Positions 9,170 to 18,450 are shown, counted from the stretch's first letter. The stretch: DNA of 36,674 nucleotides from CAWBNS01 sp964445105 (GCA_964445105.1 CAYUJS010000017.1:1-36674), one strand, 5' to 3'. Program-made: numbers and translations. Notes: generated from the sequence alone by a model not told the origin.

Positions 9170-9198
9170 ATTGTGCAGCAAAGATCGACGGCTGTCAA
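9170..9198 (-). promoter_or_regulatory. Sigma-70-type promoter for the symporter gene
   Basis: On the minus strand TTGACA (9198-9193) is followed after 17 bases by CACAAT (9175-9170). The -35 is perfect and the -10 matches 4 of 6 consensus positions. A start near 9163 gives a short leader to the GTG at 9139. Confidence 0.65.
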
Positions 9199-9584
9199 TG
9201 CCTCCGCTTGGTGCAATTCAAACTTGCAATAGGCGTAGCGGAGTCTGGTTAGACAGCGGCGATAGACTTAAACTTGAGCGTTGAGGAAAAAGATCTTTGG
9301 AGATAGGCTCTGCAGCACCCTTGTCCAGAGAGCGCATATTTTTTGCAGCTTCCCACTGCTGCACCATGTCTGCTCTTTGCTGACAGCGGGCGAGCTTCCT
9401 GGACAATCCTTCGAGGGTTCCAGTATAGCTAAATAGCGCTTGCAAACTGTGCCTGCTGTCGGCGGTTGCTGAGCTGGCCTATTTATCCTTGATGGGGGCC
9501 GCTAGAGCGCCTATTTTACCCTAGATAAATATCGGTTTCTATGCCAAGATATCCCACTTAACCTAAAATATGCGGAGCGAGAAA
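9199..9584. other. Intergenic region between two divergent genes
   Basis: About 390 bases lie between the symporter promoter and the next rightward gene. A 75-codon TTG-started frame on the minus strand (9218-9445) has no clear ribosome binding site or family motif and is not called. The only element I can support is the weak promoter at 9489-9517. No RNA gene, repeat or terminator was seen. Confidence 0.6.
9489..9517 (+). promoter_or_regulatory. Possible promoter for the unrecognised gene at 9585
   Basis: TTGATG (9489-9494) and TATTTT (9512-9517) are separated by exactly 17 bases. Each box matches 4 of 6 sigma-70 consensus positions. A leader of about 60 bases would follow. The strength is only moderate. 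Confidence 0.4.
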
Positions 9585-10829
9585 ATGTCCATAGCGCAAA
9601 TAAAAACTTTTCTGCATGAGTGCTACAATACCGATGCCTGCTCACCGTTAGCCGATCTACCGCCTAAGCTTCCGCTTGTTTGGGTGCGAAAGCTGCTTCC
9701 GACCCTCAATGCGTCTTATCTAGAACAACAATGGCGGGATATGTCTTTGTATCCGGTTGTTCACTTAAGCCAATGCTTAAAAATTTCCTCGACCTTTGCC
9801 GCCGTTAATAGGGCGTTTTTAGCGCTGGGTAAGCCCGCTCCCTTATCTTCCAGGGCAATAACCTATGTTTCTTTCGCTCCGGCCTTGCTATTTTTTGTTC
9901 CCCGCGAGAAATCTCGCCAACACGCCATAATAAAGCCGCTGGTACTACTGCGCGATCATTGGTCCGAAATCGGCTTTACGGTTGAAGTTGTTGCGGCTCT
10001 GATTTTACTTAAGAAAGGTGATAAGCTGTGCGCTAGCGCGGTGCTCGTCGGCCTGGGCACTCGTGCTTGCCTTCACTTTAATCTAGTCTCCCGAAAGACA
10101 AAATCTATCATCGCCTTGGTCAACAACGCTGTTCGCAATTTTAGCCGGCCGACAGCGACGGCTGAGTGGATGCCCTCTTGGGTCCGTTACCTCTTCAACC
10201 TTTTCAGTTTGCACCAAGACTACATCGCGATTCCGTGGGATGAAACAGTCAGCGAAGATGAGGTGTGCGCAAACGAGGAACAATTAAAAATCAGTTCCAG
10301 CCTAAATTTTCAAGGTATGTGGCAGGAGACCTTTGCTGTGCTCGGCGGCTATAAAGTGGAAAATTTACCCTCTCATCTAAAGTTGGCCCACAGCAAATTG
10401 AACGCTTGCTCAGCAAAGCAGAGTAAAAAAGCGTTCTACGCGTTTTGCTTGCGATTGCTCGCTGCAGGTCAAGACGACACATTCAAGATACCGCAAGAAG
10501 AGATAACGGCTTCAGATTTCGAAGAGATAGATAAATCTTTGTTTGTCGCCTTGAGAAGCGCCACAGCTTCTCTATTCCCTGAAGAAAAGGCCCGCGCTAG
10601 GGCTGACTGGCTTCTCGGTTATCGCTTTAACCACCTATCTACCGTCTATTCTGGCTATTTTGCGGAACAAGTTTTTGGTTCGCTAGATGAGCAGTTGGCT
10701 GTGGCTTTAAAAGAGAAAATCAATGTAACTGATGCGCTCACCGTCTTTGATGGCATAATGGGGAACAAGGCTAATATCGCTCAGCTGATGAATATAGGCG
10801 TGCTAGAGGTGAACAGAACATCCACATAA
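9585..10829 (+). CDS. Hypothetical protein with two hydrophobic segments
   Basis: I do not recognise this 414-residue protein. ATG 9585 has GGAG seven bases upstream, which decides it over an in-frame ATG at 9570. Two hydrophobic stretches lie near residues 90-106 and 128-170, separated by a short basic loop; the second looks long enough for a two-helix hairpin. A hydrophilic, mostly helical C-terminal half of about 240 residues follows. That layout recalls chlamydial inclusion-membrane or secreted proteins, but no motif proves it. It lies 44 bases before pdhA on the same strand, so read-through is possible. It has no counterpart that I recall in the CT236-CT247 block and is probably a lineage-specific insertion. 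Confidence 0.75.
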   Translation: MSIAQIKTFLHECYNTDACSPLADLPPKLPLVWVRKLLPTLNASYLEQQWRDMSLYPVVHLSQCLKISSTFAAVNRAFLALGKPAPLSSRAITYVSFAPALLFFVPREKSRQHAIIKPLVLLRDHWSEIGFTVEVVAALILLKKGDKLCASAVLVGLGTRACLHFNLVSRKTKSIIALVNNAVRNFSRPTATAEWMPSWVRYLFNLFSLHQDYIAIPWDETVSEDEVCANEEQLKISSSLNFQGMWQETFAVLGGYKVENLPSHLKLAHSKLNACSAKQSKKAFYAFCLRLLAAGQDDTFKIPQEEITASDFEEIDKSLFVALRSATASLFPEEKARARADWLLGYRFNHLSTVYSGYFAEQVFGSLDEQLAVALKEKINVTDALTVFDGIMGNKANIAQLMNIGVLEVNRTST

Positions 10830-10873
10830 GGAGCTAGCGCAAAAAGCTACCCCGCGTATAGGATGAGCGGCAT

Positions 10874-11887
10874 ATGGCACACACCTACTTCAAAGGTAAC
10901 ATTGAGCAGATCTTCGATGCGCTGGGCCGCGAAAAACTAATCGCTGTGTTGCGGCAGATGCTGTCTGTCCGGCATTTTGAGCGCCGGGCTGAGGTAGCTT
11001 ACCAAGAGGGTAAGGTTGGTGGATTTTTTCATTCTTACGTTGGGCAAGAGGCGATTCAAACCGCCCTGTTGGCGGCGGTAGGGGCTAAAAATTGGTTCAT
11101 CACTACCTATCGTTGCCACGCTTTGGCCATTCTATTGGGCGTATCTTTAGAAGAGATCGGCTCTGAGCTGTTCGGGCGTGCCAACGGCAATGCGAAGGGG
11201 CGCGGGGGATCGATGCACCTTTATGCAGACCGTTTGTTAGGCGGATTCGGCATCGTAGGCGGGCATGTCCCCGTAGCTACGGGAGCGGCTTTTTCGATCA
11301 AATACCGCAAAGTTGTCGATGAGGTGGCTGTTTGCTTTTTGGGGGATGGCGCGGTGGCCCAAGGGGCCGTACACGAGTCACTCAACTTAGCGAGCCTGTG
11401 GGATTTGCCTTGTATCTATGTAATTGAAAATAACAAGTGGGGCATGGGCACCGGTGTAGAGCGTGCGCTTTGCATGGAACGCCTAGCTGAAGACCTCGCC
11501 CCTGCTTATCGCATGAAAGGCTATACAGTTGACGGAACCAGTTTTTTCGATTGTTATGCAGCCTTTCGTCAGATCTACCAAGAAGTGCTGGATACAAGCC
11601 GGCCGGTGCTTGTCGAAGCTTTAGCAGAGCGGTTTCGGGGCCATTCTGTTTCCGATCCGGGCCTATACCGTACCAAAGAGGCCTTACAGAAGGCCATGCA
11701 GCGAGACCCGATTGTACGTCTTAAAGATGAGCTTTTGACAAGAGCCCTGCTTAGCGATAGTGAGTTCGAAGTGATTGATAAAGAGGCTCGTGAGGCATCC
11801 TTGAAAGCTTTTGCTTATGCAGATCGCAGCCCTTGGCCTGACCCGATCCATCTCGAAGAAGATGTCTACGCACCGCAGGAGAGCTGA
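10874..11887 (+). CDS. pdhA: Pyruvate dehydrogenase E1 component, alpha subunit
   Basis: This is the thiamine-pyrophosphate-binding half of the E1 heterotetramer that decarboxylates pyruvate and passes the acetyl group to lipoyl-E2. The TPP motif runs from GDG at 157-159 to ENN at 185-187. SYVGQEA, TTYRCHA, GRGGSMH, the phosphorylation-loop-like FRGHSVSDPG and YRTKEA are standard for the E1-alpha family. The length of 337 residues is usual for the split E1. The stop overlaps the pdhB start as TGATG, so translation is likely coupled. A branched-chain ketoacid E1 is the main alternative, but the order pdhA-pdhB-pdhC and the chlamydial context favour PDH. Confidence 0.95.
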   Translation: MAHTYFKGNIEQIFDALGREKLIAVLRQMLSVRHFERRAEVAYQEGKVGGFFHSYVGQEAIQTALLAAVGAKNWFITTYRCHALAILLGVSLEEIGSELFGRANGNAKGRGGSMHLYADRLLGGFGIVGGHVPVATGAAFSIKYRKVVDEVAVCFLGDGAVAQGAVHESLNLASLWDLPCIYVIENNKWGMGTGVERALCMERLAEDLAPAYRMKGYTVDGTSFFDCYAAFRQIYQEVLDTSRPVLVEALAERFRGHSVSDPGLYRTKEALQKAMQRDPIVRLKDELLTRALLSDSEFEVIDKEAREASLKAFAYADRSPWPDPIHLEEDVYAPQES

Positions 11888-12870
11888 TGGGCACGCAGGT
11901 TGTCGACTACCGTGAGGCTTTGCGACAAGCCATGGATGAGGAAATGCAGCGTGATCCCAGGGTCTTCATCATGGGTGAAGAAGTGGCCGAATATAATGGG
12001 GCCTATAAAGTTACTAAAGGCATGCTCGATAAATGGGGCCCCGAGCGTATCATCGATACGCCGATTGCAGAATTAGGTTTCACAGGCTTGGCAATCGGTG
12101 CGGCCTTAACCGGTTTAAGGCCCATTGTCGAGTTCATGAGTTTTAATTTTTCTTTTGTAGCGGCCGATCAGATTATCTCTAATGCACCTAAAATGTACTA
12201 CATGTCGGGCAGTCGCTTTTCTGTGCCGATCGTCTTTCGTGGACCAAACGGCGCAGCAGCGCAAGTTTCTTCGCAGCACTCGCATTGTGTAGAATCGATC
12301 TACAGTACTTTTCCAGGGCTCATTGTTTTGGCTCCGAGCAATCCTTACGATGGCAAAGGCTTGTTGAAATCAGCGATCCGCAATAACAACCCTGTCTTGT
12401 TTTTAGAGAATGAGCTTTCCTATGGCGACAAAATGGAGATTCCGACAGAGGAGTATCTAGTGCCTATCGGCAAGGCGCGCGTGGCTTGCCAGGGGCGCGA
12501 TTTGACAATTGTGTCGCATGGACGCATGGTGCGCGTCTGCGAGCAAGCTGTTCAAGAGCTAGCTAAGCAAGGGATTTCGGTGGAGCTAATTGATCTTCGC
12601 AGCGTGAAGCCACTTGATATAGCTACGGTGGCCGATTCAGTGCGCAAGACGCACTTTTGCCTACTTGTGGAAGAAGGACATATTTTTGCAGGCATCGCGG
12701 CAGAGGTAGGTTTTCAGCTACAACAGCACTGCTTTGACTTTCTTGATGCGCCTATCGAGCGCGTGTGCCAATTAGAGACGCCAATGCCCTATTCAAAAAA
12801 ACTTGAAAGTGAGACGCTGCCCAATATTCCGCGTATTCTCTCTGCTGTACAGCGCTTACTTAACCGTTAA
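11887..12870 (+). CDS. pdhB: Pyruvate dehydrogenase E1 component, beta subunit
   Basis: This is the beta half of the E1 tetramer. It shows the transketolase pyrimidine-binding and C-terminal domains typical of E1-beta: FIMGEEVAEYNGAYKVTKG near the N-terminus, DTPIAELGFTGLAIGAA, EFMSFNF, SSQHSHC, GLIVLAPSNPYDGKGLL and VSHGRMV. The length of 327 residues matches the family. AGGAGAG five to six bases before the ATG lies inside the pdhA 3' end. It shares one base with the pdhA stop and ends 14 bases before pdhC. Confidence 0.96.
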   Translation: MGTQVVDYREALRQAMDEEMQRDPRVFIMGEEVAEYNGAYKVTKGMLDKWGPERIIDTPIAELGFTGLAIGAALTGLRPIVEFMSFNFSFVAADQIISNAPKMYYMSGSRFSVPIVFRGPNGAAAQVSSQHSHCVESIYSTFPGLIVLAPSNPYDGKGLLKSAIRNNNPVLFLENELSYGDKMEIPTEEYLVPIGKARVACQGRDLTIVSHGRMVRVCEQAVQELAKQGISVELIDLRSVKPLDIATVADSVRKTHFCLLVEEGHIFAGIAAEVGFQLQQHCFDFLDAPIERVCQLETPMPYSKKLESETLPNIPRILSAVQRLLNR

Positions 12871-12884
12871 TGGAGTAGACCCGC

Positions 12885-14171
12885 ATGGCTAGTACTCTCA
12901 AAATGCCCAAATTATCACCCACGATGGAGTCTGGCGTCATTGTCAAATGGCATAAAAAAGAGGGCGAGTGGGTGAAGGCTGGCGAGCTGCTTATGGAAGT
13001 GGCGACAGATAAAGCAACGGTCGAACACGAGGTACTTGACGAGGGCTGGCTGCGCAAAATTTTAGTGAAAGAGGGCGATGAGGCGTATGTCAACCAGCCG
13101 ATCGCGATCACCGCCATGGAACAAAATGAGAGCCTAGAAAGCGTACAACTGGAGCTGGCCGCAAAAAAGACGCCAGAACCACAAGTGGCGCTTGAAGAAG
13201 CAAAAAACGTGGCAGCGCCCAAAGCAATGCATAAAGAGATGATTCAACCAGTGTTTGTCCCTGAGCCTCCGTTGAGCGATTATCAGTTTTCCAATTTTCG
13301 CCAGGCCATTCAGGGTCGTGTCATGGCCTCTCCCTTAGCGCGCAAGCTAGCGGAGCAGAAACATTTAGACCTCGCCTCCGTTCGTGGTACAGGTCCTGGC
13401 GGGCGGGTGATGTCTGCGGATTTAGATAAAGCGCAGCGCGCAGTTGATGCTAGTTTTGCACCGAATTACGCGCCGCAGATCGCTCCAGGGACCTTTGAGG
13501 AGGAAAAACTCTCTCCCATGCGCAAAGTCATTAGTCAGCGCTTGCAAGCAGCTAAGACTTTTATCCCTCACTACTACGTGCGTCGTTCTATTCACATCGA
13601 TTCTCTTGTGGGTGTGCGCGAACAGCTCGAAATCGCCGGTATCAAGGTAAGTTTAAACGATTTCCTCATCCGTGCCTGCGCACTAGCGTTGCGCAAACAC
13701 CCAAAGATCAACAGCGGCTTTAACTCTGTCAATCAAACCATAATTCGTTATCAGACAATTGATATTTGCGTGGCAGTGTCCGTAAAGGATGGTTTACTCA
13801 CGCCTGTCATTTGGCATGCTGATCACAAGGGCTTGGAAGCGATCTCAACCGAAGTACGGTATCTTGCAAAAAAGGCCCGCGAAGGCAAGCTTCAACCTCA
13901 GGAATATAAGGGGGGATCGTTCACAATTTCAAACTTAGGTATGTTTGGCGTCGATGAATTCGCCGCCGTCATCAACCCACCACAGGCTGCTATTCTGGCG
14001 GCAGGTGCTGTGATGGATCAAGCGGTGATCAAAAACGGGAAAGTAGTTATAGGCAAAATTTTAAATCTAGTTTTATCTTCTGATCATCGTGTGATAGATG
14101 GAACCGTGGCTGCGCAGTTTCTGCAAACAGTCAAGCTCTACTTGGAAAATCCCGCTGTGTTGATAGCTTAA
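12885..14171 (+). CDS. pdhC: Dihydrolipoamide acetyltransferase (PDH E2)
   Basis: E2 forms the core of the PDH complex and transfers acetyl groups from its lipoyl arm to CoA. One lipoyl domain (about 1-78) holds the lipoylated lysine in VATDKATVEHEV (Lys43). A linker and a peripheral subunit-binding domain follow (MASPLARKLAEQ...VRGTGPGGRVM, about 145-182), then a 230-residue catalytic domain with KVSLNDFLIRAC and the acyltransferase motif SSDHRVIDGTVAAQF. The 428-residue length fits a single-lipoyl E2. GGAG precedes the ATG by nine bases. No E3 (lpd) gene lies in the window. The gene converges on lpxD across about 160 bases without a clear terminator. Confidence 0.95.
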   Translation: MASTLKMPKLSPTMESGVIVKWHKKEGEWVKAGELLMEVATDKATVEHEVLDEGWLRKILVKEGDEAYVNQPIAITAMEQNESLESVQLELAAKKTPEPQVALEEAKNVAAPKAMHKEMIQPVFVPEPPLSDYQFSNFRQAIQGRVMASPLARKLAEQKHLDLASVRGTGPGGRVMSADLDKAQRAVDASFAPNYAPQIAPGTFEEEKLSPMRKVISQRLQAAKTFIPHYYVRRSIHIDSLVGVREQLEIAGIKVSLNDFLIRACALALRKHPKINSGFNSVNQTIIRYQTIDICVAVSVKDGLLTPVIWHADHKGLEAISTEVRYLAKKAREGKLQPQEYKGGSFTISNLGMFGVDEFAAVINPPQAAILAAGAVMDQAVIKNGKVVIGKILNLVLSSDHRVIDGTVAAQFLQTVKLYLENPAVLIA

Positions 14172-14335
14172 AAACTAAGCAGTTGGTCCATTAGTGCCTA
14201 TCGGCTACTCAATGTTAGCTAAAAAGCCCTTTCTCAGAGATTTTGGGCAGGCTGCCAGTGCGCTCAGGTTACAGTGCGCTGTGATCAACCCGGCTAAAAA
14301 TAGCAGAGCTTATCGCTTCAGCGCTCTCTCTACTA

Positions 14336-15391
14336 CTAACGTGCCTTTAGTGCCACAACTTCTTTTTGCAACTGCTTCACCTGTTGCACGTATTGCTTGA
14401 GGTTTTTGAGATGGACGAGCTGGCGATGGTGTTCTTGTGCGGGAAAGGCGGGAATCCCAGCATATTTACCGGGCTTGTCGATGGAGCTCATCACGCCAGA
14501 ACAGGCGGCGACGACAACGCGGCTGGTGATGTGAATGTGGCCATTCACACCAACTTGCCCTGCGAGGACGACATAGTCACCAGTAGAGGCCGAGCCTGCG
14601 ATGCCAGTCTGTGCAACGATGAGGTTATGTTTGCCTAGTTTGACATTGTGAGCAATTTGCACCAAGTTGTCGATCTTGGTTCCCCGTCCAATGATGGTAG
14701 AGGCGAGGCGGGCGCGGTCCACAGTGGTGTTGGCGCCTATCTCCACATCATCTTCGAGCTCTACATTGCCGATGTGATGGAGGCGCTGATGTTTGCCTTC
14801 GGGGGTTTGTCTGAGCCCGTAGCCACACGAGCCGATCACAGCGCCAGCGTGCACGATGACGCGGTTTCCTAAACGGCTGTTCGCTTCGAGAACAACCCTG
14901 GCATGAATATGGCAATCCGCACCGATGAATGTTCTGGGGCCTATGATGGCGCCTGGACCTATACGCGTACCAGGCCCTATGACGGCATACTGGTCGATGA
15001 CCGCGTGCGGAGCAACCTGTACGCCTGCGGCGAGCTTAGCTGTCGTGTGGATGACGGCTGAGGGGTGTATGCCTTGAAAACCGGACTGTGGTTCTCGGGA
15101 TGCTGCCACGAGGCAGACCCATTGGTCGAAAGCGGTAGTTGGATCGGTGTGCAGCAGATAGTTAGGGCCTGCCGGACGCGGTGTATCGGGATGGATGAAG
15201 GTCACTCCAGCATGCACCTGCTGGAGTGTGGGTTGAGAGCGGGAGGGGATGAAGAAGGTTGCGTCGTTGGGCGTGGCAGCTTCGAGCGGGGCTGCATTGG
15301 TTACAACAATTTCCGGGGAACCCAGTAGCTGGCTATTCGTCTGGTTTGCCAGTTCCTGTAAGGTTAGTCCTTTCCAACCGTGGTGACTCAT
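14336..15391 (-). CDS. lpxD: UDP-3-O-acylglucosamine N-acyltransferase
   Basis: LpxD adds the second acyl chain, from acyl-ACP, to UDP-3-O-acylglucosamine in lipid A synthesis. After an N-terminal uridine-binding domain (about 1-100), hexapeptide repeats of a left-handed beta helix cover about 105-310, for example VIGPGTRIGPGAIIGPRTFI. The catalytic histidine lies in VQIAHNVKLG. A helical tail with LKNLKQYVQQVKQLQKEV follows. The length of 351 residues is normal. AAGGAG lies nine bases before the ATG. It is the last gene of the leftward bamA-skp-lpxD run, 18 bases after skp. Its acyl donor would come from the fab cluster nearby. Confidence 0.96.
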   Translation of the reverse strand: MSHHGWKGLTLQELANQTNSQLLGSPEIVVTNAAPLEAATPNDATFFIPSRSQPTLQQVHAGVTFIHPDTPRPAGPNYLLHTDPTTAFDQWVCLVAASREPQSGFQGIHPSAVIHTTAKLAAGVQVAPHAVIDQYAVIGPGTRIGPGAIIGPRTFIGADCHIHARVVLEANSRLGNRVIVHAGAVIGSCGYGLRQTPEGKHQRLHHIGNVELEDDVEIGANTTVDRARLASTIIGRGTKIDNLVQIAHNVKLGKHNLIVAQTGIAGSASTGDYVVLAGQVGVNGHIHITSRVVVAACSGVMSSIDKPGKYAGIPAFPAQEHHRQLVHLKNLKQYVQQVKQLQKEVVALKAR

Positions 15392-15409
15392 CCCTTGTCT
15401 CTCCTTAGC

Positions 15410-16045
15410 CTACTTCTTTACAGGTGCGGCAGGTGTGTTGTTTTTATCAGCTGGGAGGTTTTTTTGTTGCTCCAGCAAAGCTTTGACCTCTTCGTCGTAT
15501 TTTTTATTCATACGGAAAATGATTTCCTCGGAGACATCTAAAGCCGGGTTCGCGTAGAAGACAGCTTCTTCGTTAAAAACGGTGTCTAATTGCTTGCTTT
15601 GGGCCACGTCTTTGGCTGTACTGGAGATCAGTTCGGCTAGATTTTGGATTACCTTCAAGTTAGCTTGTTGTAAAGCTTGCATGAACTGTTGTTGCATCAT
15701 CTGGTATTCCTGGCCGAGTGTGCGGTATTTGTGCTTGAGCTCGTTTTCTGCATCTTGCGTCACGCCGTCCAAGTAGTCAGGATCGTTTAATTTTGCAGAA
15801 ACTTCTGTGAGCTGCTTTTGGAGCTCTTGAAGCGAGCTTTCCATTTGCGTTTGCATGGATTCAAGAGCAGCTGTCTCATACTTACCTTTTTTGGACTCTT
15901 CCACGCATTTACGGAAGTTAGCAACGCCAATTTTGAGGATCGATGTAGGTGCTGCCGCATCGGTGGCGCACAGTCCGGTTGTCATTAATGTTAAGACTGC
16001 TGTGATTGCGTAGGCAGCCTTGTATCCAAGTGGCCATTTCTTCAT
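15410..16045 (-). CDS. skp: Periplasmic chaperone Skp/OmpH
   Basis: Skp is a periplasmic holdase that carries unfolded outer-membrane proteins to the Bam machine. The 211-residue protein has a signal peptide (KAAYAITAVLTLMTTGLCAT, about residues 9-28) and then a long coiled coil rich in Gln, Glu and Lys (about 65-140), which forms the tentacles in known Skp structures. The C-terminus is Ala/Pro/Lys-rich. AAGGAG lies six bases before the ATG. It starts 20 bases after bamA ends and precedes lpxD, the arrangement found in many Gram-negative bacteria including Chlamydia (CT242). Confidence 0.92.
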   Translation of the reverse strand: MKKWPLGYKAAYAITAVLTLMTTGLCATDAAAPTSILKIGVANFRKCVEESKKGKYETAALESMQTQMESSLQELQKQLTEVSAKLNDPDYLDGVTQDAENELKHKYRTLGQEYQMMQQQFMQALQQANLKVIQNLAELISSTAKDVAQSKQLDTVFNEEAVFYANPALDVSEEIIFRMNKKYDEEVKALLEQQKNLPADKNNTPAAPVKK

Positions 16046-16065
16046 GTCGTACTCCTTGAGTTATG

Positions 16066-18423
16066 TTAAAACCTTCCCCCCAGTGCCCAGAAAAACTTTT
16101 TCACGTCGCTGTGCGACTGAGGATTGATGGGAAAACCAAATCCCATGGTGACTGGGGGGCCATTTTCGAATACTTGGAAGCGAATTCCGAAGCCAGCGGA
16201 CATGAAAAAGTTGCCAAAGTCGTAAACCTTGTCCGTCAGGAAGCCCGAATCGAAAAAGAGGTAGCCATCAAATTTTTCAAAAAACTTATAGTTGTATTCG
16301 GCGGACAAAAGGCCCAACGATAGGCCCCCTGCTGGTTCGGTTGAAAGCAAAAATTTGGGTCCAATGCTATAGGGGCGGTAGCCGCGCAGTTGGTCGTCAC
16401 CACCTAGGTAAAGGCGTTCATCTAACGGCAGCAGTGGGTAGGTGGTTTTTCCACAAGGGATCACATACCTTGCATCTGCGCGCAGTCGGAGAGTTCCTTT
16501 GAGCGAGAGGGGGTAGTAGAATGTGTTGATGTAGGCGGCGCTGCAGAAATGATGGTCGCCCCCGAGGCCAGCATACTCAAACTCTAACTTGGAGCGGAAG
16601 CCGTCTGTCGGGCAGTTGGGGCTATTGGTGGAGTCGTAGGCGAGCGACAGGCCTGTGGCGGAGATTAGGCCGCCATTTTGCGCTTCCTGCTTAAGCTGTT
16701 GGCTTGCATTTGGACCTGTGGTTACTTTGCTGTCTCGCAAGCGGTAGTGCCAGGCCAAGCGGGTCCATTGGTTGATTGGATAAGAGGCGTGCAGAGCCAT
16801 GCCCCAGATTTTATTTCGGTAGTCGCGGGAGACTTCCTGGCTCAAGACACGCTCTACGTCGAAGCCGATGCTCCACTGGGAATCCATAAAGTAGGGCTTT
16901 GTCCAAGAAAGAACGTAGCTAGTGGATTTTTTACCGATGTTAAGGCCCAGATTAATATACTCACCGCCACCTCTGAGGGCTGACAGTCCATGGTCGAACA
17001 TGCGGAATAGCCCGGTGTAGTCGAAATTGCGCTCTGTTAGCGTTAGACCGCCGAAGATACTATCAGCTGTGCTAAACCCAAAAAAGGCTCCGAAGTGGCC
17101 TGTGCCGCACTCTTCAACTTCGATGTGTATATCGCGGTAGTGGTCGCCCGAGGCGCTGAGAATGCGGTTTTCACCGGCAGGGTAAACGTTGACAGACTTG
17201 AAGTAGCCTATGTTCTCTAAGCGCTCTTCCGATTTACTCAATTTGTTCAGGTTAAATACTTCGCCAGGATGAAGAAGGCATTCATGCAGGATGACCTGGG
17301 GAAGAGTATTTTGGTTCCCGAATACTTTAATCAAACCTACGCGAAACTGCTGGCCCTCTTCAATCGTGAAGTGGACAGAGTAGGCGTTTTGGCCTGCGAG
17401 CAAAACTGGCTCGAAATCTACAATGGTGTCGATATAGCCTTTACGCCCGTAAAGGTCCGAGATTTTGTTGGATGTTTCCCTCAGCTCATCTGGCGAGAAG
17501 CAACCGCCCTCTTGCACTGTGAAGCAGCTTTGGATGCGTTCGTCATCGAAGACGCAGTTTCCAGAGAAAGTTATTGCCCCAAAAGAGTAGCACTCGCCTT
17601 TGGTGGCGGTAATTTTGATATTAATGCGGTCGCTTTGCTTTGCGTCGATGATATCGATGTCTACATTAGCATCGGCGTAACCGTGGTTGTGCAGCAGAGA
17701 GAGGATGCGGAGCTGGTCAAACTGAATGGCGTCTTCGTTGTAAGTGCCCTGCTGGGTGTACCAGCTAAGGAAAAAACTGTAGGGCTTAGTAATCATCATC
17801 GCGCAGACTTCGGCTTCTTCACTGGCTGTGAAGCCGCAGAAATCAATTTTTTTCACACGCCCAGAGCGGCCTTCGTTGACGGTGACAACGATGTCCACTT
17901 CGTTGCAGGAGGAGTTTAAAGCGGCTGTGTAGTCAAGTTCCGCTTCAAAATAGCCTTGCTTGATATAGTAGACCTTAAGCTTATGGAACGCTTCACTGAA
18001 GCTGGCGCGATCAAAAACTTGCTTTTCGCGGTACCCTAGCTCTTCAAGCAGCTTCCACGACTTTACCTTGGAATTGCCCTCAAAGCATATCGTACCAATA
18101 AGTGGTTTGGGCCATATTTTGAGCGTGATTTCCATCTTATTATTGACGACGCTGACCTCGGGCTCGACATGGTCGTATCTATTGGCCAAAGACTTCAGGT
18201 CAATGTCGAAAGATAACTGATCGAAACGCTCGCCCTTAGTTGTACGAAGCGTGTCCAAAATTTTCTGCGGCTGGAAACTCGAAGGGTCCAGTTCGTTGAC
18301 GAAGAGCACCTCGATCTTTTCAACCACGAGTTGCTCGTAGTCCGTCTCTTTCGCCGCAAGCGAGATGGATAACAGGCATAGAAAAATTAGAGAGGCAAAA
18401 AGGCGGATCGATTTCAAGAGCAT
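16066..18423 (-). CDS. bamA: Outer-membrane protein assembly factor BamA
   Basis: BamA is the barrel insertase of the outer membrane. The 785-residue protein has a signal peptide (about 1-24), POTRA repeats through about residue 420 (IGTICFEGNSKVKSWKLLEE, FGAITFSGNCVFDDERIQ and IKVFGNQNTL mark starts of units), and a D15 barrel with DERLYLGGDDQLRGYRP, the conserved loop-6-type motif, ending in phenylalanine. ATG 18423 is chosen; an in-frame GTG lies two codons upstream. The ribosome binding site is weak. A good promoter is at 18451-18479, so bamA heads the bamA-skp-lpxD unit. Confidence 0.96.
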   Translation of the reverse strand: MLLKSIRLFASLIFLCLLSISLAAKETDYEQLVVEKIEVLFVNELDPSSFQPQKILDTLRTTKGERFDQLSFDIDLKSLANRYDHVEPEVSVVNNKMEITLKIWPKPLIGTICFEGNSKVKSWKLLEELGYREKQVFDRASFSEAFHKLKVYYIKQGYFEAELDYTAALNSSCNEVDIVVTVNEGRSGRVKKIDFCGFTASEEAEVCAMMITKPYSFFLSWYTQQGTYNEDAIQFDQLRILSLLHNHGYADANVDIDIIDAKQSDRINIKITATKGECYSFGAITFSGNCVFDDERIQSCFTVQEGGCFSPDELRETSNKISDLYGRKGYIDTIVDFEPVLLAGQNAYSVHFTIEEGQQFRVGLIKVFGNQNTLPQVILHECLLHPGEVFNLNKLSKSEERLENIGYFKSVNVYPAGENRILSASGDHYRDIHIEVEECGTGHFGAFFGFSTADSIFGGLTLTERNFDYTGLFRMFDHGLSALRGGGEYINLGLNIGKKSTSYVLSWTKPYFMDSQWSIGFDVERVLSQEVSRDYRNKIWGMALHASYPINQWTRLAWHYRLRDSKVTTGPNASQQLKQEAQNGGLISATGLSLAYDSTNSPNCPTDGFRSKLEFEYAGLGGDHHFCSAAYINTFYYPLSLKGTLRLRADARYVIPCGKTTYPLLPLDERLYLGGDDQLRGYRPYSIGPKFLLSTEPAGGLSLGLLSAEYNYKFFEKFDGYLFFDSGFLTDKVYDFGNFFMSAGFGIRFQVFENGPPVTMGFGFPINPQSHSDVKKFFWALGGRF

Positions 18424-18450
18424 GGTCACTTCGCATTTATAAAGAGAGCG

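Noticed and set aside
9140..9181. Longer symporter start at TTG 9181
   Set aside because: The codon lies in the spacer of a near-consensus promoter, and GTG 9139 has a better ribosome binding site.
9218..9445. 75-codon minus-strand frame between the symporter and the next gene
   Set aside because: It starts with TTG, has no convincing ribosome binding site, and the translation shows no family motif or hydrophobic segment.
14172..14335. Terminator between convergent pdhC and lpxD
   Set aside because: I looked for a stem followed by a T run in both directions and found none that was convincing.
14194..14400. 68-codon plus-strand frame between pdhC and lpxD
   Set aside because: It overlaps the 3' end of lpxD on the other strand, has no ribosome binding site and no recognisable features.
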